Counted from the first letter of the stretch, positions 1 to 9,538 are shown. The stretch is 64,000 nucleotides of DNA from Candidatus Physcousia equi (GCA_018065005.1 JAGHUD010000011.1:1-64000), one strand, 5' to 3'. The notes: a model not told the origin generated them from the sequence alone. Numbers and translations are program-made.

Positions 1-263
1 CCCGCGCCCCCATTACCAACTTTTAGGGGGGGGGCCTTCGCCATTGCGCGTACACAGGACCGCGGCCTTCTTGCGGCTGTTTTTTCCCCTTCCTCTCACC
101 CCCAGCATGATGGGCAACCGGCGGGCTGCGGGGGGGGGAGGAGCCTTCTCTTCTTCATTTTTTTCGTGCGACTCTTGCGGCTCCCACCCTCTTCTGCCAA
201 AGGAGGAAAAAACTTGACAACCCGGCACCGTTCTGAGCAGCATGTCGGCAGGACACGATCCCA

Positions 264-389
264 CTTTCTGCAGTGCCCTTGTCAGGGCCCGCTGCAGAAA
301 CGGCCAGTTTCCGCAGCAGAAAAAAAAAGTTTCCGCTGCGGAAACCGAAAGTTTCTGCAGCGGAAACTGCCCGTTTCTGCTACGGGAAA
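264..389 (-). repeat. 22-bp-period palindromic repeat array, site 1
   Basis: Four clear units start at 307, 329, 351 and 373, exactly 22 bp apart. Each is a variant of the 17-bp palindrome GTTTCYGCWGCRGAAAC followed by a 5-bp spacer. A decayed unit lies at 285-301 and a more decayed one near 264. Spacers on the plus strand read CGAAA or TGCCC, or are A-rich. Read on the minus strand, the direction of murF-alr which ends at 607, they take the TTTCG form seen at the other sites. The rest of positions 1-606 holds only GC-rich, G-run and C-run sequence in which I see no gene. Confidence 0.9.
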
Positions 390-606
390 AAGCTGTGGCG
401 TGGTGCAACGCCAGGTGCGCTTCGCACAAACTACTGATTGTCAGAGCATTAATGCAGAACAAATACACCCAAAGTGAGTGCTCCCCACAGCGTTCATCCT
501 CGTGCGGGTAGTGTCTCTGAAAATGAGCGCAGGGATGCGGCATCGTGACCACGGTGGTGGCACATCCGATTTCTTGACAAAAGATGTGCGCAAACTTGTC
601 GCTGTC

Positions 607-2979
607 CTATTCCTTATAATATACGCGCTTGACACGTGGTGAGACACCCGTGAGCAGTTCGTAGGGGATGGTGTGGATGATGTCGGAAAGTTGGCTCACA
701 GGCAGTTCGTCGCCGAAGACGACAGCCTGGTCTCCTTCCTTGCACGGGATGTCGGTCACATCGATCATGCAGACATCCATGCAGATGTTGCCCACATAGG
801 GTGCACGCTGTCCATTGACCACGCACCAGCCGTTGCCATTGCCCAAGAGGCGATCGAGTCCGTCGGCATAGCCTATGGGGAGGGCAGCGATGCGGCTGTC
901 GCGTAGGAGTTTGCCCTTGCGGCTATAGCCCACCGTCTCCTCCTTCGGCACATCGTGAATCTGGAGTATGGTGGTGCGCAAGGTGGAGACGTTGTGGATG
1001 AGCTGGTTGTTGCGCGGATTGATGCCATAGAGACCGAGTCCAAGGCGCACCATGTCCATCTGTCGTTCGGGGAAATGCTCGATGCCTGCACTGTTGCACA
1101 TGTGGCGCAGTATGTGGTGGGAGAACGCCTCTTGCAAGAGGTCTGCCCCATGCAGATAGCGCTCATACTGGATGGCAGAGAAGGCGTCGAAGTTGTCAGC
1201 ATCGCTGCCCACGAAATGGCTGAAGACGCTACGCGGGATGAGTGCCTTCTGACGCTTGAGGCGCTCGATGAGTTGGGGCATGTCGTGCATGGGGTCGAAT
1301 CCGAGACGGTGCATACCCGTGTCGAGTTTGATGTGGATGGGAAAGTTGGTGATGCCCTCTCGCTCTGCTTCGCTGATGAGCGCATCGAGCAGCCGGAAGG
1401 AGTAGACCTCTGGTTCGAGGCGATGACGGAAGAGGTTGCGGAAGGAGGTCATCTCGGGGTTCATGATGATGATGCCAGCCGTGATGCCAGCCCGGCGGAG
1501 TTCAACACCCTCGTCGGCCACTGCCACCGCCATGTAGTCCACGCGGCTATCTTGCAGTGTGCGTGCCAGTTCCACACTTCCTGCACCATATCCGCTTGCC
1601 TTGATCATGCACACCATCTTCGTTTCGGGGTGCAAGAAGGATCGGTAGTAGTTGAGGTTGTCCACCACGGCATTGAGGTTCACCTCGAGGATGGTCTCGT
1701 GCACCTTCAGCTCCAACTGTTCGACGATGTTCTCGAAGTGGAAGCTGCGAGCGCCCTTGATGAGCACCACCTCATCGTGTAGCGACGAGAAGACGGGACT
1801 GGCAAGAAAAGCCTCCGTCGTCTCGAAGAAGAAAGCCTCGCTGCAAGCACGGCTCAGCATGTCAGACTGGCTGCAAAACTGCGGTCCCACACCCACAAAG
1901 CGCGAGATGCCACGCCCTGCCACACGTGTTGCCACGCGCTGAGCCAGTTCTGCAGCGCTGAGCCCACTCTGCTCGATGTCGCTCAGGATGAGCACATGGT
2001 TGCGTCCCACTCCGTCGGGGCGGCGCGACATAAAGTCGAGGGCTATGTCGAGGCTGCCCAAGTCGCTGTTGTAGGAATCGTTGATGAGCGTGCAGCCGTG
2101 TCTGCCCTCCTTCACCTCCAGGCGCATCGCCACAGGCTGAAGGTGGGCGAGCCGCTCCTTGATGGTGGGTTCGTCCATGCCTAAGTGGCGGCACACGGCA
2201 ACACAAATGGCTTGGTTGCAAGCGATGGCATCGGACGCTTCGTTCAGATGGTCATCGAAGGGGATGAGCTGGCAGTTGGGCAGCAGCCTCTTGGCACAGT
2301 TTGCCACATAGACATCACGTTGGGGGTAGAAGAGCACACGGGCATGGCGGAAGAGCAGCATCTTCTCCTCACACTTCTGTTCGAGCGAGGAGAAGTTCTC
2401 TTGATGCGCTTCGCCCAAATGGGTGAAGATGCCCAAGGTGGGTTGGATGATCTGCTCCAATGCCTCCATCTCGCCCGGCTGCGAGATGCCTGCCTCGAAG
2501 ATGGCCAAGTCGGTCTGTTCCTCTAGGTTCCATACGCTGAGCGGAACGCCAATCTGACTGTTGTAGCTGCGCGGACTGCGCGTGACGAAATGCTCGGGCG
2601 AGAGCATCTGATAGAGCCACTCCTTGATGGTGGTCTTGCCGTTGCTGCCCGTGATGCCGATGACGGGCACTTCGTGACACTCTCGGTGGCGCTCCGCCAA
2701 ACGCTGCAAGGCAGAGAGTGTGTCGGGCACGAGCAGATAGACCGCATCTGTAAAGAGGGATGCGGGACGCTCACTCACCACGAAGGCTCTGACTCCCTGC
2801 TGGTAGAGCGAAGGTATGTAGCGGTGGCCATCGCCTCTTTGCGTCTTGATGGCAAAGAAGAGGCTCTCCTCTGGGAAACAAAGGCTACGGCTGTCGGTGA
2901 GCAACCATTTGACGTTGACTTCTGCCTCGCCTATTTGGTGGGCACCGATGAGTGTGGTTATGGTTGGGATTGAATACAT
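607..2979 (-). CDS. Bifunctional UDP-MurNAc-tripeptide:D-Ala-D-Ala ligase (MurF) / alanine racemase (Alr)
   Basis: This 790-residue cytoplasmic enzyme makes D-alanine and adds D-Ala-D-Ala to the peptidoglycan precursor. The MurF half (about 1-425) has the ATP-binding loop GITGSNGKTT at 108-117 and the ligase segment LINDSYNSD near 298-306. The racemase half (about 428-790) has the PLP lysine K460 in MIKASGYGAG and the second catalytic tyrosine Y685 in VGYSRKG, followed by PIGYADGLDR. MurF-Alr fusion is usual in Bacteroidetes, and about 800 residues is the expected length. The start overlaps the end of the upstream GSCFA gene by 22 bp, so the two are probably translated from one mRNA. Confidence 0.95.
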   Translation of the reverse strand: MYSIPTITTLIGAHQIGEAEVNVKWLLTDSRSLCFPEESLFFAIKTQRGDGHRYIPSLYQQGVRAFVVSERPASLFTDAVYLLVPDTLSALQRLAERHRECHEVPVIGITGSNGKTTIKEWLYQMLSPEHFVTRSPRSYNSQIGVPLSVWNLEEQTDLAIFEAGISQPGEMEALEQIIQPTLGIFTHLGEAHQENFSSLEQKCEEKMLLFRHARVLFYPQRDVYVANCAKRLLPNCQLIPFDDHLNEASDAIACNQAICVAVCRHLGMDEPTIKERLAHLQPVAMRLEVKEGRHGCTLINDSYNSDLGSLDIALDFMSRRPDGVGRNHVLILSDIEQSGLSAAELAQRVATRVAGRGISRFVGVGPQFCSQSDMLSRACSEAFFFETTEAFLASPVFSSLHDEVVLIKGARSFHFENIVEQLELKVHETILEVNLNAVVDNLNYYRSFLHPETKMVCMIKASGYGAGSVELARTLQDSRVDYMAVAVADEGVELRRAGITAGIIIMNPEMTSFRNLFRHRLEPEVYSFRLLDALISEAEREGITNFPIHIKLDTGMHRLGFDPMHDMPQLIERLKRQKALIPRSVFSHFVGSDADNFDAFSAIQYERYLHGADLLQEAFSHHILRHMCNSAGIEHFPERQMDMVRLGLGLYGINPRNNQLIHNVSTLRTTILQIHDVPKEETVGYSRKGKLLRDSRIAALPIGYADGLDRLLGNGNGWCVVNGQRAPYVGNICMDVCMIDVTDIPCKEGDQAVVFGDELPVSQLSDIIHTIPYELLTGVSPRVKRVYYKE

Positions 2980-3725
2980 GTGCGTTTGAATTTGTCATAT
3001 ATGATGTCGATGGCTGCTGGCGCCGGATGGTGCTTGTCGGGCGCATACCAAACGTAATCGCGCAGCTCATCGAGCAGTATCTCATAGGCAGGGAAGTAGC
3101 TGCACGAGTCGGGATGCCGAGCCATGACAGCGTCCTCTGCCAACAGCAAGACGGCCTTGCTGAGTTGGCTCTGGTGGTAGCCATACTTATGGTAGCGATA
3201 GGGGCTGACCGTGAAGAGCAACTGCAGGGAGGGATTGACGGCAAGCAAGCGTGACACCATGCCATCTAGACAGTTGATGACCTCGTCGAGACTCGCACGC
3301 CATTCTGTGAAGAGACGGTCGGGCTGCCGCTGGCAATTGGTCACCACCAGTCCATCCCCAAGTCGATAGCAGACGTTTGTGCCTAAGGTGACCACCAGGT
3401 GCTGCGCTGTGCGCAGGGCTGCACCGAGCGACCCGTAGGCTGCACGGAGCCGCTGTTCCAGTTCCTCGCGGGTGTTGGCTTTCCATCGGGTGTTTGCCCA
3501 CCAGCAACGCCACTCGCGATGGTCCATCTCTTCGGCTTCAAAGAGGGGAAAAGAGGACGTGCCAGCGCTGAGCGCAGCCTGCACCGTGGCGTCGATGCTG
3601 AAGGGGTTGAAGAGCGTGCCGAGGGGATTGACCACGACGTCGAACCCCTCGCCGGACAAGCGCTCGCCCATGTATTGCGCAAAGCAGCTGCCCAGCATCA
3701 CCAAGCTGTCTCCTCTTGCTATCAT
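2958..3725 (-). CDS. GSCFA domain protein
   Basis: The protein has 255 residues and carries the family signature GSCFA at 12-16, followed by [12 protein letters not shown] near 33-44 and the conserved VVTLGTN segment. GSCFA proteins (PF08885) are related to SGNH hydrolases, with the signature serine as the probable nucleophile. Their substrate is not known. Family members often carry a slightly longer N-terminus, but an in-frame TAA lies 16-18 bases before the ATG, so this start is the only ATG possible. The coupling to murF-alr suggests a cell-envelope role, which is inference. A minus-strand TAATTTTG box at 3746-3753 could be its promoter. Confidence 0.85.
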   Translation of the reverse strand: MIARGDSLVMLGSCFAQYMGERLSGEGFDVVVNPLGTLFNPFSIDATVQAALSAGTSSFPLFEAEEMDHREWRCWWANTRWKANTREELEQRLRAAYGSLGAALRTAQHLVVTLGTNVCYRLGDGLVVTNCQRQPDRLFTEWRASLDEVINCLDGMVSRLLAVNPSLQLLFTVSPYRYHKYGYHQSQLSKAVLLLAEDAVMARHPDSCSYFPAYEILLDELRDYVWYAPDKHHPAPAAIDIIYDKFKRTCIQSQP

Positions 3726-3844
3726 GCCCTTTCTGATTTATTCTGCAAAATTACGAAATACTTCCGTTCTCTGCTTTCAATTCTTCTTTTTTTTCGTCCA
3801 AAAACGAGCTAAGCGTCTCTGCAAGGCCAAAAAAAGAGAAAAAG

Positions 3845-3876
3845 TTTGCTATTTCAAGCGCATATTCGTAACTTTG
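3845..3876 (+). promoter_or_regulatory. Bacteroidetes-type promoter of dxs
   Basis: TTTG at 3845-3848 is followed after 20 bases by TAACTTTG at 3869-3876, an exact match to the Bacteroidetes primary sigma consensus (TTTG, 19-21 bases, TAnnTTTG). It predicts a start near 3882, about 19 nt before the dxs ATG at 3901, and so supports that start over longer upstream reading. Confidence 0.85.
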
Positions 3877-3900
3877 CACGAATTTATCCCCAAAACAGGA

Positions 3901-5820
3901 ATGACAGAAGTCAACGACACGACAACACCACTCTTGGACAAAATAAACCTGCCCGACGACCTCAGAAAGGTCGACGAGAAACTGTTGCCACAAGTATGCA
4001 ACGAACTGCGACTGGTGCTCATCCAGGAGTTGAGCAACAACCCTGGTCACTTCGCCTCATCGCTCGGCGTGGTGGAACTGACCGTGGCACTCCACTATGT
4101 CTTCAACACACCCGAAGACCGCATCGTGTGGGACGTGGGACACCAAGCCTATGCACACAAACTGCTCACCGGAAGGCGTGAACAATTCCACACCAACCGA
4201 AAACTGGGGGGACTGCACCCCTTCCCCACTCCTGCCGAGAGCCCCTACGACACGTTCACATGCGGACATGCCAGCAACAGCATATCGGCTGCACTGGGCA
4301 TGGCAGTGGCTGACAGCCTGAGCGAGAGCAAACGAAAGGTGGTGGCGGTGATTGGCGACGGAAGCATGTCGGGCGGACTGGCATTCGAGGGGCTCAACAA
4401 CACGTCGTCCACGCCCAACGACATGCTCATCGTGCTCAACGACAACAATATGTCCATCGACCGATCGGTGGGCGGACTGAAACACTATCTCCACCATCTG
4501 CACACGGGGCAGACCTACAACAACCTGCGCAACCGAACAGCTCAGCGACTCATGCAATGGGGATGGATCACCGAGGAGCGGCGCAAGCAAATCATCTCGT
4601 TCAACAATGCCATGAAGTCGCTGCTCAACAACCAGCACAATATCTTTGAGGGCATGAACATTCGCTACTTCGGACCTTACGATGGTCACAACGTGACCGA
4701 ACTGGTGCGCGCCCTGCGCAACATCAAGGACATGAAGGGACCGAAGATTCTGCACATCCACACCAAGAAGGGAAAAGGATACGAACCGGCAGAACAGAAT
4801 GCCACCATCTGGCATGCACCAGGAAAGTTCAACCCCGAAACGGGAGAACGAGTGGAGGAGAACGACAGCACAAGACCACCACGCTATCAAGACGTGTTCG
4901 GACACACCTTGCTCGAACTGGCACACGCCAACCCACACATCGTGGGCATCACGCCTGCCATGCCTACGGGTTGCTCGCTCAACATCATGATGCAGGAGAT
5001 GCCTGAACGCACCTTCGATGTGGGCATCGCTGAAGGACATGCCGTCACCTTTGCAGGCGGATTGGCCAAAGAGGGGATGCTGCCCTTCTGCAACATCTAC
5101 TCGGCATTTGCTCAGCGCGCCTATGACAACATCATACACGATGTGGCACTGGAACATCTGAATGTCGTCTTCTGCTTCGACCGCGCAGGACTGGTAGGAG
5201 AAGACGGAGCCACACACCATGGCGCCTTCGACCTCGCGGCGCTGCGACCCATTCCCGGACTCACCATCTGCTCTCCACTCGACGACCACGAACTGCGCCA
5301 CATGATGTTCACCGCTCAACAACCTCATCAGGGCCCATTTGTCATCCGCTACCCACGAGGCAGAGCGGAGCATACGGACTGGCAATGCGAGATGAAAACA
5401 CTGGAGGTGGGACGTGGTCGCTGCCTCAAGGAGGGGAGCGATGTGGCTGTGCTCACCCTCGGACCCCTCGGCAACATGGCGGCACGAGCCATCCGCAAGG
5501 CGGAGGCAAGAGCGGAGGCTGAACGAAAATCGCTGAGCGTGGCACACTACGATATGCGTTTTCTCAAACCCATCGACGAGGAGTTGCTCCACTTGGTGGG
5601 CTCTACCTTCCGCCACATCATCACCATCGAGGACGGAGCACGAAAGGGCGGACTGGGAAGCGCAGTGCTGGAGTTCATGGCAGACAATAGGCTCACTCCG
5701 CACGTCACACGCCTCGGCATCCCCGACAACTTCGTAGAGCATGGCACCGTTGCCGAACTGCACCACATCGTTGGACTGGACGAAAACCACGTTGTGGAGT
5801 GCATCATGCAGAATCCATAA
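3901..5820 (+). CDS. dxs: 1-deoxy-D-xylulose-5-phosphate synthase
   Basis: This thiamine-diphosphate enzyme of 639 residues condenses pyruvate and glyceraldehyde-3-phosphate as the first step of the MEP isoprenoid pathway; DXP also feeds thiamine and pyridoxal synthesis. Visible are the early segment [16 protein letters not shown], the ThDP/Mg motif [16 protein letters not shown], the central transketolase segment [18 protein letters not shown] and the C-terminal transketolase domain. The frame is open much further upstream, but the ATG at 3901 sits just after a consensus promoter and matches the usual N-terminus. The gene is followed 28 bp later by trkA, probably in one operon. Confidence 0.96.
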   Translation: MTEVNDTTTPLLDKINLPDDLRKVDEKLLPQVCNELRLVLIQELSNNPGHFASSLGVVELTVALHYVFNTPEDRIVWDVGHQAYAHKLLTGRREQFHTNRKLGGLHPFPTPAESPYDTFTCGHASNSISAALGMAVADSLSESKRKVVAVIGDGSMSGGLAFEGLNNTSSTPNDMLIVLNDNNMSIDRSVGGLKHYLHHLHTGQTYNNLRNRTAQRLMQWGWITEERRKQIISFNNAMKSLLNNQHNIFEGMNIRYFGPYDGHNVTELVRALRNIKDMKGPKILHIHTKKGKGYEPAEQNATIWHAPGKFNPETGERVEENDSTRPPRYQDVFGHTLLELAHANPHIVGITPAMPTGCSLNIMMQEMPERTFDVGIAEGHAVTFAGGLAKEGMLPFCNIYSAFAQRAYDNIIHDVALEHLNVVFCFDRAGLVGEDGATHHGAFDLAALRPIPGLTICSPLDDHELRHMMFTAQQPHQGPFVIRYPRGRAEHTDWQCEMKTLEVGRGRCLKEGSDVAVLTLGPLGNMAARAIRKAEARAEAERKSLSVAHYDMRFLKPIDEELLHLVGSTFRHIITIEDGARKGGLGSAVLEFMADNRLTPHVTRLGIPDNFVEHGTVAELHHIVGLDENHVVECIMQNP

Positions 5821-5848
5821 TGCAAGAAGGTACTTATCTATTGAGTAT

Positions 5849-7237
5849 ATGAAGATTATCATCGCAGGAGCGGGAGCTGTTGGCACACACCTTGCCAAGT
5901 TGCTCTCCAACGAAAACCAAAACATCACCGTCATCGACGAAAGTCCTGAAAAGACGGAAGCGCTGACCCAAGCTGGCAACTACGACCTCATCACCTTCAA
6001 CACCGCCCCAACAAGCATCATGGGCATGAAGGAGGCTGGCGTGGCACAGGCTGACCTCTTCATCGCGGTCACACCCGAGGAGACGCGCAACATCACCTGC
6101 TGCATGCTTGCCCATGCTCTCGGAGCAAAAAAGACGGTGGCGCGCGTGGACAACTCAGAATATATGCAGCGACAACATCAGGAGTTCTTCCGACAAATGG
6201 GCATCGACTCGCTCATCTATCCCGAACAACTGGCGGCAGTGGAGATCCTTGACGGACTGAAACGCTCCTGGGCAAGACAATACTGGGAGGTGCACGGAGG
6301 TGCACTCGTCATGCTCGGAGTGAAGCTGCGCGAAACGGCAAAAATCCTGAACCAAGCACTCTACCAACTCTGTCCGCCCGATGCACCCTATCATGTTGTG
6401 GCCATCAAGAGGGCTGCCGAAACGCTCATCCCGAACGGACGCTCCGAACTGCAGTTGGGCGACATTGCCTACTTCATGACCACCAAGAAGTACATACCCT
6501 ACATCCGCGAACTGGTGGGAAAGGAACACTATGCCGACGTGAAAAACGTGCTCGTCATGGGAGGCGGACGCACCTGCGTGCACGTGGCGCACATGAAACC
6601 CGACTACATGTCGATGAAGATTATTGAGCAGAATATCGAACGATGCAACCGACTCAACGAACTGCTGGAGGACGACGACATCATGGTCATCCAAGGCGAC
6701 GGACGCGACACCTCGCTCCTGCTCGACGAGGGCATACGGGACACGCAGGCTTTTTGTGCGCTCTCGCCCGAAACGGAAACAAACATACTGGCGTGCCTGG
6801 CTGCCAAGCGACTGGGTGTGCGCAAGACGGTGGCACTCTGTGAGAACATGGACTATGTGGACATGGCAGAAAAACTCGACATCGGCACCATCATCAACAA
6901 GAAGACCATCGCTGCAAGCCACATCTATCAGATGATGCTCAACGCAGACGTCAACAACGTGAAGTGCCTCAACATTGCCAATGCCGACGTGGCAGAGTTC
7001 ATTGCAGCAGAGGAGGCGCCCATCACCTCACGCCCCATCCGCGACATCAAACTCCCTGAGGGATGCACGTTTGGCGGACTGGTGCGCAACGGAGTGGGTA
7101 TGCCCATCAATGGCAACACGCAGATTCAGGCGGGCGACAGTGTCGTTGTCTTCTGTCGTTCGCAGGTCATCAAAAAGCTCGATCCGCTCTTCAGAAAGCA
7201 AAGCGGTGGCTTGCTGGCTAAGATTGGGATAAAATAA
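5849..7237 (+). CDS. trkA: Trk system potassium uptake protein TrkA
   Basis: This peripheral NAD-binding subunit of about 462 residues gates the TrkH potassium channel. It has two RCK units: an N-terminal Rossmann motif GAGAVGTHLAKLL at residues 6-18, a TrkA_C-like segment around 130-220, a second Rossmann unit opening with VLVMGGGRTCVHVA near 235, and a final TrkA_C domain with GDSVVVFCR. The ATG at 5849 is chosen because the N-terminus MKIIIAGAGAVG is the conserved one; residues encoded upstream belong to the dxs overlap. In many Bacteroidetes trkH follows directly. Here a terminator follows and no trkH is present in the window. Confidence 0.93.
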   Translation: MKIIIAGAGAVGTHLAKLLSNENQNITVIDESPEKTEALTQAGNYDLITFNTAPTSIMGMKEAGVAQADLFIAVTPEETRNITCCMLAHALGAKKTVARVDNSEYMQRQHQEFFRQMGIDSLIYPEQLAAVEILDGLKRSWARQYWEVHGGALVMLGVKLRETAKILNQALYQLCPPDAPYHVVAIKRAAETLIPNGRSELQLGDIAYFMTTKKYIPYIRELVGKEHYADVKNVLVMGGGRTCVHVAHMKPDYMSMKIIEQNIERCNRLNELLEDDDIMVIQGDGRDTSLLLDEGIRDTQAFCALSPETETNILACLAAKRLGVRKTVALCENMDYVDMAEKLDIGTIINKKTIAASHIYQMMLNADVNNVKCLNIANADVAEFIAAEEAPITSRPIRDIKLPEGCTFGGLVRNGVGMPINGNTQIQAGDSVVVFCRSQVIKKLDPLFRKQSGGLLAKIGIK

Positions 7238-7254
7238 AGGAAAGCAGATTTCCT

Positions 7255-7306
7255 GCCGTTTTTCCGTTTATTCTATTGATATAAATCAAGGAAACGGCTC
7301 TTTTTT
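7255..7306 (+). terminator. Intrinsic terminator of dxs-trkA
   Basis: The arm GCCGTTTTTCC at 7255-7265 pairs, with a two-base bulge, with GGAAACGGC at 7290-7298, and a T-rich tract follows to 7306. A second small perfect hairpin, AGGAAA/TTTCCT, lies just before it at 7238-7254. Confidence 0.75.
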
Positions 7307-7327
7307 GCTATTTTTTGCACAAAACTG

Positions 7328-7357
7328 TTGCAAAGTTGCAAAAAATCCGTACCTTTG
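7328..7357 (+). promoter_or_regulatory. Promoter of the intergenic small RNA
   Basis: TACCTTTG at 7350-7357 matches the Bacteroidetes -7 element exactly. TTG (preceded by G in place of T) ends at 7330, 19 bases upstream, as a near-consensus -33 element. The predicted start is near 7363. No gene begins downstream on this strand before the terminator at 7430. Confidence 0.6.
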
Positions 7358-7362
7358 CAACG

Positions 7363-7430
7363 TGTTTTTCATGGTATTAGATTTAAGGTTAACAGAAGAT
7401 TGGTTGTCGTGAGACAACCTTCTTTTTTTT
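7363..7430 (+). ncRNA. Candidate small RNA, about 68 nt
   Basis: The segment lies between a consensus promoter and a strong intrinsic terminator and encodes no plausible peptide. The terminator stem GGTTGTC (7402-7408), loop GTGA and GACAACC (7413-7419) is perfect and is followed by a T tract to 7430. The 5' part (7363-7394) looks unstructured and could be a seed region. It is independent of trkA, which has its own terminator. I have the impression that similar sequences occur in other Bacteroidales but could not check this. Confidence 0.6.
7402..7430 (+). terminator. Intrinsic terminator of the small RNA
   Basis: A perfect 7-bp stem (7402-7408 with 7413-7419) and a tetraloop GTGA are followed by a T tract interrupted by a single C. 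Confidence 0.8.
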
Positions 7431-7616
7431 ATGCTCCTTTCGCCCGACCTACACCCCACGTTTTTTGAAGGGTCAATCCAAGACGCGGCTGTCTCAGCGA
7501 GCGACGGATGGGAAGAAAGGGGTTTGTGCGAAAAGAAACGAAAAAAATCAAAGAGAAGTGCTACGCTAAGGTCCCCACTGATAGAACATATAAGGAAAGC
7601 GTGCGGGAATGCTCAT

Positions 7617-8663
7617 TTATGACGGTTGGCACCCTTGTTCGCCCTGCAACGCCGTGTCCGCCGAGGAAGGGAGAGAAGACTGCAGACCGGAGACGAAGTG
7701 CTCGATGTCTGCTCGCATTCGCTTGTAGGGTTCCGAACAGCGGAACTTTGTCCCCTTCTTGAGCATCATGTCGATGGGTGAGACACTGTGCTGATAGCAC
7801 GCGAGTTCGTTCTGCCGCTGCGTTTCGTGGCAGGCAAGTCGCTTTATCTCGTTTTCGCGCTCCCGACGAAGGAGTGTGCACACAGGTCCGAGCAAGGGCA
7901 AGACGATGCCGTCGAAGAGTGTGTGGCCCTGAATGTAGAGATAGCTTGTTTCGGGTGTGACGCCCAACTGTAGGAGTTCGCGTCGGAGGGGTTCGAGTTG
8001 CCCCTTCGCCTTGTGGAAGTTCTGCTGCAGCCATGCAATCTTCTTGTTCACACGCCGCTTCAGGTGGTCGATCGACTGTTCGGGATGGAAGGTGTTGACG
8101 TCGCGCAGTGCCACTGTGTCGAGCACATCGCAGAGCGAAAAGCGTTTGTATTCGTCGTGGCGATACGCCCAGATGCTCCACACGAAGAGGGGCCAGATGA
8201 TGACCGACAGTTCGCGCATGAATGCCTCAAGGTCCAGCACCTCCCGGTCGTTGAGGGTTGACATCACGCACGCCTCATGCAAGCCGGGGGCGTAGCACTG
8301 ATAGTTCTCGATGGCATAGACATAGGTGTGGAAGATGTAGGGGCTCTCCAGCAACTCGCGTGAGATGTCTGAGCGGCCTTGCATCAGATAGTCATAGTCG
8401 GCATCTACGCAGGCTATCATGTTCGGACCAAGATGGTTGTGCATGGCGAGTTTCTTCCCCTTGCCCAAAGTGGTGCGCGAGGGCAGCATCACCTCAAAGT
8501 GCAGCGCAGCGCTTTCGAATTCCTCCAACACAGAGCGCCAGAAGAAGACATCATCGTAGCTCTCCACATAGACCACCACCCTCCGCTTGTGTCGTTTGGG
8601 CTTCAAGCGGTTGGCTGCCTCAACATATTGTGAGGTTACGGTATCGGTCAGTCGGCGTGCCAC
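7617..8663 (-). CDS. DUF4435 protein with TOPRIM (OLD-like nuclease) core
   Basis: This 348-residue protein has the metal-binding pattern of a TOPRIM nuclease: E34 in VVVYVESYDDVFFW and the acidic cluster DADYD at 87-91 after a hydrophobic strand (MIACV). The middle segment (YVYAIENYQCY) and the arginine-rich C-terminus fit the DUF4435 family. It is preceded 46 bp upstream by an ABC-type ATPase gene on the same strand and they share a promoter. An ATPase followed by a DUF4435 TOPRIM protein is the layout of the PARIS anti-phage system (AriA-AriB) and of OLD-like pairs. Whether this pair defends against phage or is a housekeeping version cannot be read from sequence. Confidence 0.75.
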   Translation of the reverse strand: MARRLTDTVTSQYVEAANRLKPKRHKRRVVVYVESYDDVFFWRSVLEEFESAALHFEVMLPSRTTLGKGKKLAMHNHLGPNMIACVDADYDYLMQGRSDISRELLESPYIFHTYVYAIENYQCYAPGLHEACVMSTLNDREVLDLEAFMRELSVIIWPLFVWSIWAYRHDEYKRFSLCDVLDTVALRDVNTFHPEQSIDHLKRRVNKKIAWLQQNFHKAKGQLEPLRRELLQLGVTPETSYLYIQGHTLFDGIVLPLLGPVCTLLRRERENEIKRLACHETQRQNELACYQHSVSPIDMMLKKGTKFRCSEPYKRMRADIEHFVSGLQSSLPSSADTALQGEQGCQPS

Positions 8664-8709
8664 GCTAATACATTAAACTCAAAAAAAGAAGGTGAACAAG
8701 AAGAAAAAA

Positions 8710-9528
8710 CTATGAATGCACGATGACGTCCTCCACATCGGTCACGCAATCCATCCATCCGTCCATGACAACGGCTGGCGAGTGGGTCGTGAGGATGATC
8801 TGGGCGTTCGGGTTGAGATCGCGGATGAGAGCGATGAGACGTTGTTGCCAGTCGACGTGCAAACTGATCTCTGGTTCGTCCATGAAAAGCACATAGTGCT
8901 CGCGGTTCTCCACCAGAGCCGTGAGCAAGATGATGAGCATCTGCTTCTCTCCGCTCGAGAGCTTGTAGGGTGGGAGTTCTTCGCCCATCTGCACGAAAAA
9001 GATTTCGTTGCGGTCGCGGATGATCTTCTTGCCCGTTTCAGAAAAGAGGTCGTCCACAAGATCCTGAAAGTGGGCTTTCTCGCCGGCAATCAGTTGTGCC
9101 TGCTGCTGTGCGTCGGGAGCGCCACTGGTGAAGAGCGCCACGATGCGGTTGCTGGCATTCACCTGATAGTCGAGATAGCGCCGCTGGAGCTGGTAGAGCT
9201 GCAGGTCAAGCTCGCTATTGATTTTCGTCTCCACGAACTGGTTGAGCACGTCGCTGTGTACGATGGGTCGGTCGAACGATCGTATCACATCCAAGCGCAC
9301 GCCATCGGCATCCTCGTTGGAGAGCGTAATCCTGACTCCCTCCTGTTTTTCTCTGCGGTGGCTCAGCAGGGTTGCCACTGCGTGGTTCAAGATGGTGCTC
9401 TTGCCCACGCCGTTCACGCCGGAGAGTATGTTGACGTCGGGGCGCAGCTCCCACTTGATGTGTCGCTTGCCATTCCACAAGGCATCAATCTCTATACATT
9501 TGATGTAGTCTGCTATCATGTTTGCCAT
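8710..9528 (-). CDS. AAA/ABC-type ATPase (RecF/SMC-like), partner of DUF4435
   Basis: The protein has 272 residues and a complete ABC ATPase set: Walker A GVNGVGKS at 37-44, signature LSSGEKQM at 190-197, Walker B VLFMDEPE at 213-220 and the switch histidine H249 in TTHSP. The inserted region between Walker A and the signature is short (about 145 residues), so there is no long SMC coiled coil. The promoter at 9539-9570 puts the transcription start only a few bases before the ATG at 9526-9528, so the mRNA may be nearly leaderless or start at the internal methionine 4. It is the first gene of a two-gene operon with the DUF4435 protein. Confidence 0.8.
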   Translation of the reverse strand: MANMIADYIKCIEIDALWNGKRHIKWELRPDVNILSGVNGVGKSTILNHAVATLLSHRREKQEGVRITLSNEDADGVRLDVIRSFDRPIVHSDVLNQFVETKINSELDLQLYQLQRRYLDYQVNASNRIVALFTSGAPDAQQQAQLIAGEKAHFQDLVDDLFSETGKKIIRDRNEIFFVQMGEELPPYKLSSGEKQMLIILLTALVENREHYVLFMDEPEISLHVDWQQRLIALIRDLNPNAQIILTTHSPAVVMDGWMDCVTDVEDVIVHS

Positions 9529-9538
9529 GTATTTTTGG

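Noticed and set aside
264-389. CRISPR array
   Set aside because: Units are 17-bp palindromes with constant 5-6-bp spacers and no cas genes; CRISPR spacers would be about 30 bp and unique.
13-552. Open frames of 68-179 codons over the left-end repeats
   Set aside because: The 22-bp period is not a multiple of three, codon content is abnormal and no start context is seen.
4057-5979. A 640-codon open frame on the minus strand opposite dxs
   Set aside because: It mirrors dxs with no start signal, has His/Val/Cys-rich composition typical of antisense shadow frames, and dxs is clearly real.
7431-7616. Possible short gene after the small RNA
   Set aside because: The plus-strand frames are short and rich in lysine runs with no ribosome-binding or family evidence.
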